Origin: JANQHS01 sp965227315
GTDB lineage: Bacteria > Bacteroidota > Bacteroidia > Cytophagales > CCMP332
Assembly (NCBI GenBank): GCA_965227315.1
Contig: OZ245737.1
Location: 1,984,001-2,048,000 of the forward strand
Length of the DNA: 64,000 nt
Direction of reading: 5' to 3'
This document shows, piece by piece, positions 7,520 to 16,212 of the stretch (positions are counted from its first letter, which is position 1; each line of letters begins with the position of its first letter). Made by a program: the position numbers and the translations under genes. Below the pieces are notes generated by a model. The model did no database searches and was not told the DNA's origin. It saw only the letters and a list, made by a program, of their open reading frames with translations.

Positions 7520-9940
7520 TCAGAAATCCAGAATATAGCTCAATACCGGGACCAAACCGGACATCGGATCAAAAACGATCTCGTTTTGCCAGGGGTCGTA
7601 GAACGGTCTTTTCGGATTTGTACGGTTGGTGATATTCTGAATATCGAGTGATAATCTCCAGGAGTATTTTTCCCTGTTCTTGCGAAATGCCGCGCGGAAA
7701 TCGATCCGAAAATAATCCGGGTTTTGCTCTGTGAACTGCCTGCTCTGATCAAGAACTTCCCATCCCAGGGTCTCCGAAGCCTGCTCATCAATTGGTGTGT
7801 ATCTCAAACCCCCGCCCCAAATAAATCTTCCACCCAGCTCAAAGGAGCGATTTCGCTTCATGGCCCATTCCTTTCCACCGGTCAGGTTGATGTTATAATT
7901 GCTGGCAAAGGCTGTGTTGAAGGTGACATCCTGACCGAGATAGGAGGTCGTATACTCGCTTTGATAGATCGAGCTGGTAAAAATGAAGAATACCTGGTTG
8001 GCGAAGCTTTTTTCCATTGTAAACTCAACGCCATAGTTCTGTCCCACTCCTGAGTTGTCCATTTTCTCCGTATAGAAATCATCATTCTGGTTTATCAAGG
8101 AATAGGAGCTCCAGTAGTCTACCGCCACCGGCACATTGAACAGGAATTGGTAATAGGGCTCTATGCGGATATGGAATGATCGAGTAGGAAAGAAATCATA
8201 GGAAAACGCCGCATGCCAGGATTGAAATAATCCAAGATCTTCATTTGGTTTCGAATTGAACGGAATGTCAGGATCGCAAGTGTTGCATGGCCGGGAAATG
8301 GTATTGTAAGCTGTGAACGGAAGGATCTGGCTGTGAAGCCCGGAGCCAAACCCGAGCTGGTTTTTTTCATTGATAAAATACCTGGCTCCCACTCTCGGCT
8401 CGGTAACGTACTCTCGCGTCTTGGAAAAATAGAGCCAGTGTACCCCATAATTAAATACCCATCGGGTTCCTACCCTTTGGTTTGCCTGGATATATGGTTG
8501 TACCGATATCGGTGTTCCGTCTCCGTCGATCCGAATAAACTCGGTATCTACTTGGGTTCCATCACTTAGTTGAAATCGGTCACCCAATTTTGAAAACACA
8601 TCATAGAAATGTGTGCTGAACTGAACCCCGGTCTTAATCGCTATCCTTGGGTTGGGTTTATAATTGTAGGAGGTCATGACATTCAGTCTGCCATTGAGAA
8701 AATACTCATCCTTCATTCGGTAGTAATTGCCATCGGAACTAAGCGTATCCTCCTTCCATTTGACCTCATTGGCCCCCATGGTAACCACTGAATAAAGGAA
8801 GGATCTCTTGTTGATCAACCAGGTATGGGTCAGACCTATCAAACCGAAGTTGGTTTTGAAATCATAAACGCGGGTATCGTTGAAACTTTCCCATTCCGTT
8901 GGGTCCTCCACGGCGGTTTTTTGTTCATCGCTCAATGCTCCTAAGCCGAAGAGCGTAAGCTTATGCTTCTTTGAAATCGGAAAACTCAGGTTAAAAGAAA
9001 GGTCCTGAAATTGATTGGTGACATTGGGCCCTACGACTCTTACTCCAAGGGCATTCAGGATTCCAAGGGTGGAGTAGCGATAGTTAAAAACATAGCTTGA
9101 CCCTTTTTTCTTTCTCGAAAAGGGCCCTTCCGTGGCAAAATCCAGTCCGAGCATGCCTGCCTGGATCCTGTACTCTCTTTTTTCGTTGTTTCCTGTTCTG
9201 AACCTGAGATCCATGACCCCGGCGAAGGCGTTTCCATATTCTGCAGGAAAGGCTGAGGTCAGAAAGTCCGAATGCCCAAGGACGTATATATTCAAGGAAC
9301 TTAATCCGCCACCACTGGAAGCCCTGTCAGCAAAATGATTCGGATTGGGGATCTCAACACCTTCAAGTTTCCAGCTCATCCCAATGGCGGTATTTCCACG
9401 AACGACAATCGTATTTTCATTATCCTGCCCGCTCAGCTGGACACCTGGCAGACTCATGGCCATTCTTCCGGGATCATTGATGGACCCGGCGTATCGCTGT
9501 GTCTCTTCCACATTGAAGGATCTCGCACTGATGGTGCTGAATTCGTTGTCGGCAAAGTAATCCGGCCGATGCCCTTCAATGATCACCTCTTCACCTTCAT
9601 AGACCGACTCAGACATCTCGATGTTGATGATGAGCTGTTTTCCGGAGGTCAATTCCTGGAAATCCGATTCCCAATCCAAGAACCCCATAAACTGGCATCG
9701 GATATTGTACCGGCCTGGTTCCAGGTTGTCGATCAGGAACTTTCCATCAAGGTCGCTGATGCCTCCGCTGATCAGGCTGTCACCCTTTAAAACGGATACG
9801 GCTGCTCCCGGAAGGGCCTGCTGCGTTGCTTTTTCGATCACGAATCCCCGAATACTTTGTGAAGGCTGGGCGGCCAGATCCGGACTAAATGCGGGGACCA
9901 GAATTAGAAGGAGAACAAGATTAATGAGGGTGTTTCTCAT
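7520..9940 (-). CDS. TonB-dependent outer-membrane receptor with carboxypeptidase-regulatory-like domain
   Basis: A TonB-coupled outer-membrane transporter or receptor of 806 residues. It has a signal peptide (cleavage after DLAAQ, about residue 25) and a carboxypeptidase-regulatory-like beta sandwich (about 28-115, with GAAVSVLKGDS and GKFLIDNLEPGRYNIR). A plug domain follows (about 130-250, with PGVQLSGQDNENTIVVRGN and an LEGVEIPNPNHF motif), then a 22-strand-type barrel ending in an aromatic/Phe C-terminus (LSYILDF). No SusD-like partner lies beside it, so a polysaccharide-utilisation SusC role is not supported. The ligand is unknown. The gene stands alone, converging on the usp gene with no spacer. 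Confidence 0.88.
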   Translation of the reverse strand: MRNTLINLVLLLILVPAFSPDLAAQPSQSIRGFVIEKATQQALPGAAVSVLKGDSLISGGISDLDGKFLIDNLEPGRYNIRCQFMGFLDWESDFQELTSGKQLIINIEMSESVYEGEEVIIEGHRPDYFADNEFSTISARSFNVEETQRYAGSINDPGRMAMSLPGVQLSGQDNENTIVVRGNTAIGMSWKLEGVEIPNPNHFADRASSGGGLSSLNIYVLGHSDFLTSAFPAEYGNAFAGVMDLRFRTGNNEKREYRIQAGMLGLDFATEGPFSRKKKGSSYVFNYRYSTLGILNALGVRVVGPNVTNQFQDLSFNLSFPISKKHKLTLFGLGALSDEQKTAVEDPTEWESFNDTRVYDFKTNFGLIGLTHTWLINKRSFLYSVVTMGANEVKWKEDTLSSDGNYYRMKDEYFLNGRLNVMTSYNYKPNPRIAIKTGVQFSTHFYDVFSKLGDRFQLSDGTQVDTEFIRIDGDGTPISVQPYIQANQRVGTRWVFNYGVHWLYFSKTREYVTEPRVGARYFINEKNQLGFGSGLHSQILPFTAYNTISRPCNTCDPDIPFNSKPNEDLGLFQSWHAAFSYDFFPTRSFHIRIEPYYQFLFNVPVAVDYWSSYSLINQNDDFYTEKMDNSGVGQNYGVEFTMEKSFANQVFFIFTSSIYQSEYTTSYLGQDVTFNTAFASNYNINLTGGKEWAMKRNRSFELGGRFIWGGGLRYTPIDEQASETLGWEVLDQSRQFTEQNPDYFRIDFRAAFRKNREKYSWRLSLDIQNITNRTNPKRPFYDPWQNEIVFDPMSGLVPVLSYILDF

Positions 9941-9974
9941 TTTGGTGAGATCAGAAAAATCGGCTTAATCTGAA

Positions 9975-10001
9975 TTGGTAGTTCCTGTTTTTTTAAATTG
10001 G
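9975..10001 (+). promoter_or_regulatory. Candidate promoter of mltF-like gene
   Basis: TTG at 9975-9977 and TAAATTGG at 9994-10001 (seven of eight positions of TAnnTTTG) are separated by 16 bases and end 12 bases before the ATG at 10014. Weak pattern match. Confidence 0.22.
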
Positions 10002-10013
10002 ACTTACATCCTT

Positions 10014-11495
10014 ATGGATTTCACCAGCCAAACCAAACTAATCAAATTAATTCTATTTGGAATTTTTTTGACCTTCTGCAGCTGTTCCGGACCGGAAGAA
10101 AGTACCGAGGAGAATGGTATCACCGACTTTTCCGAAACACTCCCTGATCCGGTAGAATTTGACCTTGACAGGATCAAGGAAAGGGGCACGCTCATCGCGT
10201 TGATCGACAACAATTCCTTCAGTTATTTTCTATATCAGGGAAAGCCCCTGGGATTTGAGTATGAGTTGTTGGCGACCATGGCCGCCAAGATCGGTGTGAA
10301 ACTGCAGATCGAGGTTGAAAAGGATCTCAACAAGTTGTTTGAAAGACTTTTGAACGGTGAGGGAGATGTCATTGCCCATAACCTGACAGTGACCAAGGAA
10401 CGAAAGGAGTATGTAGCTTTCACAGATCCCTTTATATATACAAAACAGGTACTGATCCAGAGAAAGCCGGCCAACTGGCAGACCAAAAAATCGCATGAGA
10501 TTGAAAAGGAGATGATCAGGAATGCGGTTGACCTGATCGGAAAAGAAGTCACAGTCAGAGCGAGGTCATCTTTTTATAAGCGTCTTGAAAACCTATCGGA
10601 AGAGATCGGCGGGGATATTGTCATTGTGGAAGCTTCATCCGGCGTGGAAACCGAGGAATTGATCGATCGGGTAGCTTCAGGAGAGATCAGTTATACCATA
10701 GCCGATAAGAATATCGCCAATATGACGGCGGCTTTTTATCGGGAGATCGATGATAAAACCGAGCTTACGACGGACCAACAGATCGCCTGGGCGGTGCGGC
10801 CCAATTCCACGGAACTTTTGAAATCGCTCAATTCCAATTTGAGGATCCTGAAACGAGGCCCCATCTTCAATGTCCTGTACAAGAAGTACTTTAATCCGGG
10901 CAACCTTCGCTTATTCAGGCAGGAGAATTTTAAGGACTCCATCAAAAGCATTTCGCCATATGATGACCTGATCAAATCCTACTCGGAAAATATTCAATGG
11001 GATTGGAAGCTCCTGACGGCACAGATCTATAGAGAATCTCGTTTCAACCCATCAGCGATGTCTTCAAGGGGAGCCATAGGTTTGATGCAGGTCATGCCTC
11101 AGACGGGCCAGCAATTTGGAGTCCAACCCAATGAGCTGACCACTCCTGAGAAAAATATTCTCGCCGGAACGAAGTTTATCGATTATCTGGAGAGCATCTG
11201 GCATGATAAGGTGGAGGATTCTGTCGAACGGATAAAATTCGTTTTGGCTTCCTATAATGTCGGACAAGGTCATGTGCTGGATGCCAGAAGATTGGCAAAA
11301 AAATACGGAGACAACCCTGAGATCTGGGATAACCATGTGGCAGAGTGGATCAAGAAGAAATCCTACCGGAAATACTATACCGACCCGGTAGTTCAGTTTG
11401 GCTATTGCCGGGGAATAGAGCCCTATCTATATGTCCAGGATATCGAGGATCTTTACAAGGCCTATACCCAACTGGTCGAACCGGCTAAATGGTAA
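10014..11495 (+). CDS. mltF: Membrane-bound lytic murein transglycosylase F-like lipoprotein
   Basis: A 493-residue periplasmic lipoprotein joining a bacterial family 3 solute-binding domain (about 55-300) to a soluble-lytic-transglycosylase domain (about 315-480), the MltF architecture. It cleaves peptidoglycan glycan strands to leave 1,6-anhydro ends; the binding-protein domain regulates it in known homologues. The catalytic glutamate is E341 in IYRESRFNP, followed by SSRGAIGLMQVMPQTG and the ASYNVGQGHV motif. A hydrophobic stretch with Cys-Ser-Cys-Ser at about 22-25 is a lipobox. A TTG at 9975 extends the frame, but the ATG at 10014 gives the proper lipoprotein signal. A hairpin at 11499-11524 separates it from secDF. 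Confidence 0.9.
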   Translation: MDFTSQTKLIKLILFGIFLTFCSCSGPEESTEENGITDFSETLPDPVEFDLDRIKERGTLIALIDNNSFSYFLYQGKPLGFEYELLATMAAKIGVKLQIEVEKDLNKLFERLLNGEGDVIAHNLTVTKERKEYVAFTDPFIYTKQVLIQRKPANWQTKKSHEIEKEMIRNAVDLIGKEVTVRARSSFYKRLENLSEEIGGDIVIVEASSGVETEELIDRVASGEISYTIADKNIANMTAAFYREIDDKTELTTDQQIAWAVRPNSTELLKSLNSNLRILKRGPIFNVLYKKYFNPGNLRLFRQENFKDSIKSISPYDDLIKSYSENIQWDWKLLTAQIYRESRFNPSAMSSRGAIGLMQVMPQTGQQFGVQPNELTTPEKNILAGTKFIDYLESIWHDKVEDSVERIKFVLASYNVGQGHVLDARRLAKKYGDNPEIWDNHVAEWIKKKSYRKYYTDPVVQFGYCRGIEPYLYVQDIEDLYKAYTQLVEPAKW

Positions 11496-11498
11496 AAA

Positions 11499-11524
11499 AT
11501 CCCCCGAAGAAATTTCCGGGGGAT
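11499..11524 (-). terminator. Intrinsic terminator of secDF (possibly bidirectional)
   Basis: Stem ATCCCCCG / CGGGGGAT (8 base pairs, 10-base loop). On the minus strand it is followed directly by a run of T, 10 bases after the secDF stop. On the plus strand it falls three bases after the mltF stop but lacks a T run there. Confidence 0.75.
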
Positions 11525-11534
11525 CTGTATTTGA

Positions 11535-14500
11535 TCAGGCTCCTACCGGAACCGGTTTCGGATTCGTCTTGGCCGCAGTAGCCTCCTTGGCCAGATCCTT
11601 TTTACTTGTTTCAAGTACAACGGGTGTTGCGATGAAGATCGATGAATAAGTACCGATCAGCACTCCGATGAACAGAGCAAAGGAAAATCCTCTCAACGCC
11701 TCTCCACCGAAGATCAGCAATACCAGGATCACAAGCAATGTGGTGAAAGAGGTGATCACCGTACGATTCAGCGTGGAGTTGATCGAGTTGTTCAAAGTCA
11801 CTGCAACTTCAGGGTTGTAATGTTCCCTGAGGTACTCCCGTACACGGTCAAATACAACCACGGTATCGTTGATGGAATAACCGATGATGGTCAGAAGTGC
11901 GGCAATGAATACCTGGTCGATTTCAAATGCAATTCCCAATGCCCTCGCAATGGCGATCGCGGAAAAGACGATCAGGACATCATGAAGAAGCGCAACCACT
12001 GCACCAAGTCCAAACTGCCATCTACGGAAACGGATCAGGATGTACAGGAAGATCACAGCCAGGGAGAAGAAGATCGATTCTCTTGCCGTATTCTTTATAT
12101 CGTCGGCGATGGTCGCTCCCACCTTTGCCGAACTGAGGATCTCAGGATCAAGATCCTGAAATGAACTCAGACCTGTTTGAAGTGCTTCGAGAACCAGACC
12201 GTCGGCTTCCTCGGATTCGTCATTGACGAGATAACCCGTCGTGATCTTCAAGGTATTGTTTGACCCATAGGTCTTCACCTCTACCGCTTTATCCTCGAAA
12301 GAATTCGACAATTCGGATCGCACATCGTTCAGAGAAACCGGTTGTTCGAATTGAACCACATATGATCGACCACCGGTGAAATCAACACCCAGGTTAAGTC
12401 CACCCTGTGCAAAGATCAGAGACATGCCCACTACGATCACGATAGAAGAAAGGATATATGCGATCTTCCTTCTGCCGATAATATTGAAATCCGGATGTGC
12501 AAGGAATCCTTTTGACAAGGCTGTCACGAAGCTGATTCCGCTTTCCTTGTTCTTTTTGATCATTCTCTCAACGATCACCCTGGTGATAAATACAGCTGAA
12601 AAGAAAGAACACGCAATACCGATCATCAGGGTTACCGCAAATCCTTTTACCGGACCCGATCCAAACGAATAGAGGATCACACCGGTCAGGAATGTGGTTA
12701 CATTGGAGTCAATGATCGAGCTGAATGCCTTGTCGTAACCCATCTTGATGGCGTTGATGAGGCTTCTTCCTCCGCGCAGTTCCTCCCGGATCCTTTCGAA
12801 GATCAGCACGTTGGCATCTATCGACATACCGATGGTCAATACAATTCCAGCAATACCGGGTAGGGTAAGGGCCGCGTTTAGCTGCGCAAGGATCCCCAGG
12901 ATAAAGAAGATGTTGATCATCAGAGCAAGGTCAGCGATCGCACCGCCTCGATTGTAATAGACCATCATGAAAAGGACTACGAAGATCAATCCCGAAAGGA
13001 TCGAAACGATTCCCTGTCTGATGGATTCCTCACCCAATGACGAACCGACAACAGCCTCCTCAACTATCCTTGCGGGGGCAGGGAGTGCTCCGGCCTTCAA
13101 TACGTTTGCAAGGTCCTTGGATTCTTCAAATGTGAAGCTTCCTGAAATCGAGCTTCTTCCTCCCGGGATCTCACCCTGCACGGTTGGTGCCGAATAAACC
13201 CTGTTGTCCAGAACGATGGCGATCTTACGGTCGATATTTTCTCTTGTCAGCCTTCTCCATGTTTTAGCTCCGTTGGCATTCATGTTCATGCTGATCTCAT
13301 AGCCACGTCCATCTGAGGAGATATCCTGCCTCGCATCCGTGATCACGTCTCCTTCAAGCGGTGCCTTGCCTTTGCGCTCTGTTTTAATAGGATAGAGCTC
13401 ATAGATATCCTGAACCTGATCGGTTCCGATGGCCTTTACCGACCAAAGAAAAGTCAGGTTCTTTGGAAACAGGGCCTTGATCTTGGGATCCCTCAGGTAC
13501 TTGTTGATCTGCATGGTATCCGAGCCGCGATAGATCAACTGCCCATCCGGAGTCACTCCTCTGAGCAACAGCGAATATTCTGTCGGAGCAGCTGCGGAAT
13601 CAGAGCTTGAGGTATCCGAGGCAGCAAGGCCCTCATCGCCGGAATCCAGCCCGGGAGCAAGATCGTCAGTGGGTGTCAGGTCATCGCTTGTTCCATCTTC
13701 CAGGCTCAGGTCCTCCGACATCAGATCTTCGGAACCAAGATCCTGATCCAAAGACATATCTTCTACAGGTTCAAGGGCAAGATTTTCCAAACCCTGATCC
13801 GAAGCTCCGGTGTCGATGCCCGAAGCGAGTTTCTTTTCGGCCTTTTCTTTTTCAAGGATATAATCGTTGGCCGCGAGCATAGAGTTGAAATACTCATTTG
13901 GCTCGAAGACCTCGAAGAACTCAAGTTTTGCAACGCTCTGAAGATAATTTCTAACCCTGCTGGGGTTTTCAACCCCCGGAAGCTCAACCTGTATCCTTCC
14001 TGTTCCTTCCAGCTTCTGAATGTTGGGCTGGGTTACCCCGAACTTGTCGATCCTTGTTCTCAGGATGGTATAGGTTCTGTCCACCGCATCATTGATCTCA
14101 GACCTCAATACGTCCAATACCTGATCATCGGTACTTTGGAAATCGATCCTGTCCTTATTGGCGGTGTTGGTGAAGATCTCTGCCAACCTTCCTTCAGGCT
14201 TGCTGGTCTTATAGGATGCATAGAACAGATCCAGAAATTCTTCCTGGCTTGTCCTTTGCTCCTTTTTGGCGGCGTCGATGGCATCCAGGAACTCGGGTTC
14301 CAGATTGTTGCCGGCCATGGCCTTCAGGATCTCAATGGGTGATACTTCCAATACCACATGCATTCCACCCTGAAGATCAAGTCCAAAGGCAAGCTCCGTT
14401 TGCTTCACTTCCTTCAGGGTATATTCAACCCCAAAAAGATTGTACGCCGGTTCGGTCCACAGAGAGTCCAGATAGCGTTGTTTTTTTTGGAAATCCTGGT

Positions 14501-14633
14501 TTCCCTGAACGTCGGTGGCATAGGCTGTGGCTTCTTTGGCCACATTTCTTGAAACAAATGTGAATGATAAATAATAAACACAGAGTAATGTGACCACTAT
14601 GGTGAGGGCCACTACAAATCCTTTATTCTTCAT
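11535..14633 (-). CDS. secDF: Fused protein translocase subunit SecDF
   Basis: A single 1032-residue chain holding both SecD and SecF, which use the proton motive force to pull preproteins through SecYEG; the fused form is normal in Bacteroidetes. SecD half: transmembrane helix 1 (about 6-27), the FGLDLQGG motif (83-90), the periplasmic P1 domain, then five helices beginning near IVSILSGLIFVVLF. SecF half: helix, GVDFTGGRSYVVQF, P4-like domain and five helices, ending with a short polar tail. Unusual: an 80-residue Asp/Leu/Ser-rich insertion at about 271-350 inside SecD P1. An intrinsic terminator follows. This window's abundant exported proteins depend on this pathway before T9SS. Confidence 0.95.
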   Translation of the reverse strand: MKNKGFVVALTIVVTLLCVYYLSFTFVSRNVAKEATAYATDVQGNQDFQKKQRYLDSLWTEPAYNLFGVEYTLKEVKQTELAFGLDLQGGMHVVLEVSPIEILKAMAGNNLEPEFLDAIDAAKKEQRTSQEEFLDLFYASYKTSKPEGRLAEIFTNTANKDRIDFQSTDDQVLDVLRSEINDAVDRTYTILRTRIDKFGVTQPNIQKLEGTGRIQVELPGVENPSRVRNYLQSVAKLEFFEVFEPNEYFNSMLAANDYILEKEKAEKKLASGIDTGASDQGLENLALEPVEDMSLDQDLGSEDLMSEDLSLEDGTSDDLTPTDDLAPGLDSGDEGLAASDTSSSDSAAAPTEYSLLLRGVTPDGQLIYRGSDTMQINKYLRDPKIKALFPKNLTFLWSVKAIGTDQVQDIYELYPIKTERKGKAPLEGDVITDARQDISSDGRGYEISMNMNANGAKTWRRLTRENIDRKIAIVLDNRVYSAPTVQGEIPGGRSSISGSFTFEESKDLANVLKAGALPAPARIVEEAVVGSSLGEESIRQGIVSILSGLIFVVLFMMVYYNRGGAIADLALMINIFFILGILAQLNAALTLPGIAGIVLTIGMSIDANVLIFERIREELRGGRSLINAIKMGYDKAFSSIIDSNVTTFLTGVILYSFGSGPVKGFAVTLMIGIACSFFSAVFITRVIVERMIKKNKESGISFVTALSKGFLAHPDFNIIGRRKIAYILSSIVIVVGMSLIFAQGGLNLGVDFTGGRSYVVQFEQPVSLNDVRSELSNSFEDKAVEVKTYGSNNTLKITTGYLVNDESEEADGLVLEALQTGLSSFQDLDPEILSSAKVGATIADDIKNTARESIFFSLAVIFLYILIRFRRWQFGLGAVVALLHDVLIVFSAIAIARALGIAFEIDQVFIAALLTIIGYSINDTVVVFDRVREYLREHYNPEVAVTLNNSINSTLNRTVITSFTTLLVILVLLIFGGEALRGFSFALFIGVLIGTYSSIFIATPVVLETSKKDLAKEATAAKTNPKPVPVGA

Positions 14634-14723
14634 GATATTTTTTTAAGCTGATGATTGAAAAACCCTAAAAGGGATGGGGTCCACCTGTTTGATTTTTTGG
14701 TGGAGGGCTGGAATGGTTATTCC

Positions 14724-15065
14724 CTATGGGGCGTTTCGGGATATGATCTGCCGGAACAATGTCGAACTCCTGGGGACAAGAAAATCCCGGATCAGGAATT
14801 CAACGGCAGCCTCCTGGTAGACTTCCACAGGGGTGAAAGCCAGGATCTTGGTCTCCCATGACTTGGAAACAAAATGGAAAACCTGAAAGACGGCTTCATA
14901 GCTCAGCGAAACCCGAACTTCGGTATCATCTCCATTTTCTTCCTGCTTGTCGGGAAGATTTACTTCCTGCAATGGCTCATTCAGGTATCCATCCGCATAG
15001 GTATGTGCGGAAGACAGCCCGAAAAGTAGAACTGCAAAAAAACCGATGTAAAGTCTTGAAAGCAT
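14724..15065 (-). CDS. Small exported protein of unknown function
   Basis: A 113-residue protein with a signal peptide (MLSRLYIGFFAVLLFGLSSA, cut near AHTYA) and an acidic mature part. The mature part includes VRVSLSYEAVFQVFHF and two further amphipathic segments, with no motif I recognise. The open frame extends to 15110, but a TAGCTTTG -7 box (15115-15108) and a hairpin (15090-15076) lie between 15065 and 15115. The promoter would then sit inside the longer frame, so the ATG at 15065 is the better start, and it directly begins the signal peptide. It may be cotranscribed with the usp gene upstream (stop at 15141) but appears to have its own promoter. Confidence 0.55.
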   Translation of the reverse strand: MLSRLYIGFFAVLLFGLSSAHTYADGYLNEPLQEVNLPDKQEENGDDTEVRVSLSYEAVFQVFHFVSKSWETKILAFTPVEVYQEAAVEFLIRDFLVPRSSTLFRQIISRNAP

Positions 15066-15075
15066 GAATAATACA

Positions 15076-15090
15076 ACCGCCTTTGGCGGT
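15076..15090 (-). promoter_or_regulatory. Hairpin in 5' leader of the small exported protein gene
   Basis: ACCGCC / GGCGGT, a perfect 6-base-pair GC-rich stem with a 3-base loop, 10 bases before the ATG at 15065. It lacks a T run, so it is not a convincing terminator of the upstream usp gene. It may protect the mRNA or limit translation. Confidence 0.4.
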
Positions 15091-15107
15091 CCCATAAAAC
15101 GGGATCG

Positions 15108-15115
15108 CAAAGCTA
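15108..15115 (-). promoter_or_regulatory. Bacteroidetes -7 promoter box (TAGCTTTG)
   Basis: An exact match to TAnnTTTG on the minus strand, about 43 bases before the ATG at 15065 and inside the usp-to-next-gene gap. I see no clear TTG -33 element at the right distance. Confidence 0.45.
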
Positions 15116-15140
15116 AAAAAATATGTTTACGAAAAAATGC

Positions 15141-16055
15141 CTAGATATTGATGAGGGCTTCGAGGAATTTCATCACCCGTCCCTTGTGTTTGTCTACCAG
15201 GACCGGGATGCTATAATCCCTTTGTACAAGCTTTTCGGCAAGGCTTCCAAGAAAAAAGGCTGCCGGATCACTTCTGCCCTTCGACCCCAGAGCTATGAGG
15301 TCAACCTCCTTTTCCTCTGCCGATTGCATGATCTCGTCAGAGGGATCATTTCCCTTATCCAATCGGTAGATCACCTTATCGGCCAGGCGTTCCATTCCGA
15401 TCTTTTGAAGAAAATCATTCATATGCCCCTCGGCATTTTTCCGCATGATCGCCGCGAATTCTTCAAATGATTTTCCCGTCTTTGTGTATCCGACCGGCAC
15501 ATAGTACACATGCTCCAGAATGACTTCTGCGCCCATTCTTTCAGCGGGCTCCATGATTCGCTTCAAGCACATTTCGGATTCATCGGAAAAATCCACCGCC
15601 ACCAGGATCTTTTTTATCGGAAGCCTGGAGCGCTGCGGAACAACCAATACGGAGCTGCGTGCCGCTCGTCCCACTTTGCTGGGCACCACTCCGGCGCCCT
15701 TTTCGTTTCGCTTTTTTCCAAGGATCAACAGGTCGGCATCCTTGATCCGCACCCATTTGAGTAATTCAACCTCGGGATGCCCCTCTTCCACCTTGAACTC
15801 AATTTCGGCATTGCTGTCCTGAAACTTGCCATTGATCTCATCGATCATCTGCTTCTCGAAGGTTTCATCAAGCGGAGCCATAATGTCCGGGTAGTCTTTC
15901 AGGATATCCTCCGGGAGTTCGAGTGATTTCTCAATATGGATGAATGTGATTCGATTGAAGGAAAATATCTTGTCCAGATAGACTGTAAAATCTACCAGTT
16001 CCTTGTCCAGATCGCTGAGATCCAGTCCAACCAAAATTCTGCTGAATTGATCCAT
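15141..16055 (-). CDS. Universal stress protein, tandem UspA domains
   Basis: A 304-residue two-domain Usp protein starting MDQFSRILVGLDLSD. The second domain (about 145-300) has GSKGRSDPAAFFLGS where the ATP signature lies; the middle glycine is replaced by aspartate, so binding may be altered. The first domain lacks the signature. Same length and overall pattern as the protein at 6605-7519 (for example TGKSFEEFAAIMRKNA against TGMNFEDFARIAEQNA), so the two are paralogues of one subfamily. It is divergent from htpG, which fits a stress-response neighbourhood. Confidence 0.87.
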   Translation of the reverse strand: MDQFSRILVGLDLSDLDKELVDFTVYLDKIFSFNRITFIHIEKSLELPEDILKDYPDIMAPLDETFEKQMIDEINGKFQDSNAEIEFKVEEGHPEVELLKWVRIKDADLLILGKKRNEKGAGVVPSKVGRAARSSVLVVPQRSRLPIKKILVAVDFSDESEMCLKRIMEPAERMGAEVILEHVYYVPVGYTKTGKSFEEFAAIMRKNAEGHMNDFLQKIGMERLADKVIYRLDKGNDPSDEIMQSAEEKEVDLIALGSKGRSDPAAFFLGSLAEKLVQRDYSIPVLVDKHKGRVMKFLEALINI

Positions 16056-16136
16056 GGCTTTAACGGGGTCAAATTATTCATTCGGCCTATTATTTCATAG
16101 GACTGGATGGATTAAGTCATAATGAAAGGAAAAAAC

Positions 16137-16194
16137 TGACAGCATGTCACAAAATCCCATAGATATCGTATTGGAACAGGGTTTGTTCAAGCCC
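16137..16194 (+). promoter_or_regulatory. Palindrome-rich region upstream of htpG
   Basis: Three inverted repeats in 58 bases: TGACA-gca-TGTCA (16137-16149), GAACA-gggtt-TGTTC (16174-16188) and the near-palindrome GGGTTTGTTCAAGCCC (16179-16194). They overlap the candidate -33 element of htpG, so they could be regulator sites. No named heat-shock element is recognised. Confidence 0.35.
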
Positions 16195-16210
16195 TGAAAA
16201 ACTGTTTTTG
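16182..16210 (+). promoter_or_regulatory. Candidate htpG promoter
   Basis: TTTG (16182-16185), 17 bases, then TGTTTTTG (16203-16210), seven of eight positions of TAnnTTTG. It ends two bases before the htpG ATG, so if real the transcript would have almost no leader. Confidence 0.25.
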
Positions 16211-16212
16211 AA

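Noticed and set aside
7520..9940. SusC-type polysaccharide-utilisation locus
   Set aside because: The receptor has the regulatory-like domain and plug, but no SusD gene, glycosidase or regulator lies next to it.
11535..14633. Frameshift-joined secD and secF
   Set aside because: The fused single frame is the normal form in Bacteroidetes, and the junction shows no disrupted sequence.
15066..15110. Longer start for the small exported protein
   Set aside because: It would place a -7 promoter box and a hairpin inside the coding region and put 15 residues before the signal peptide.
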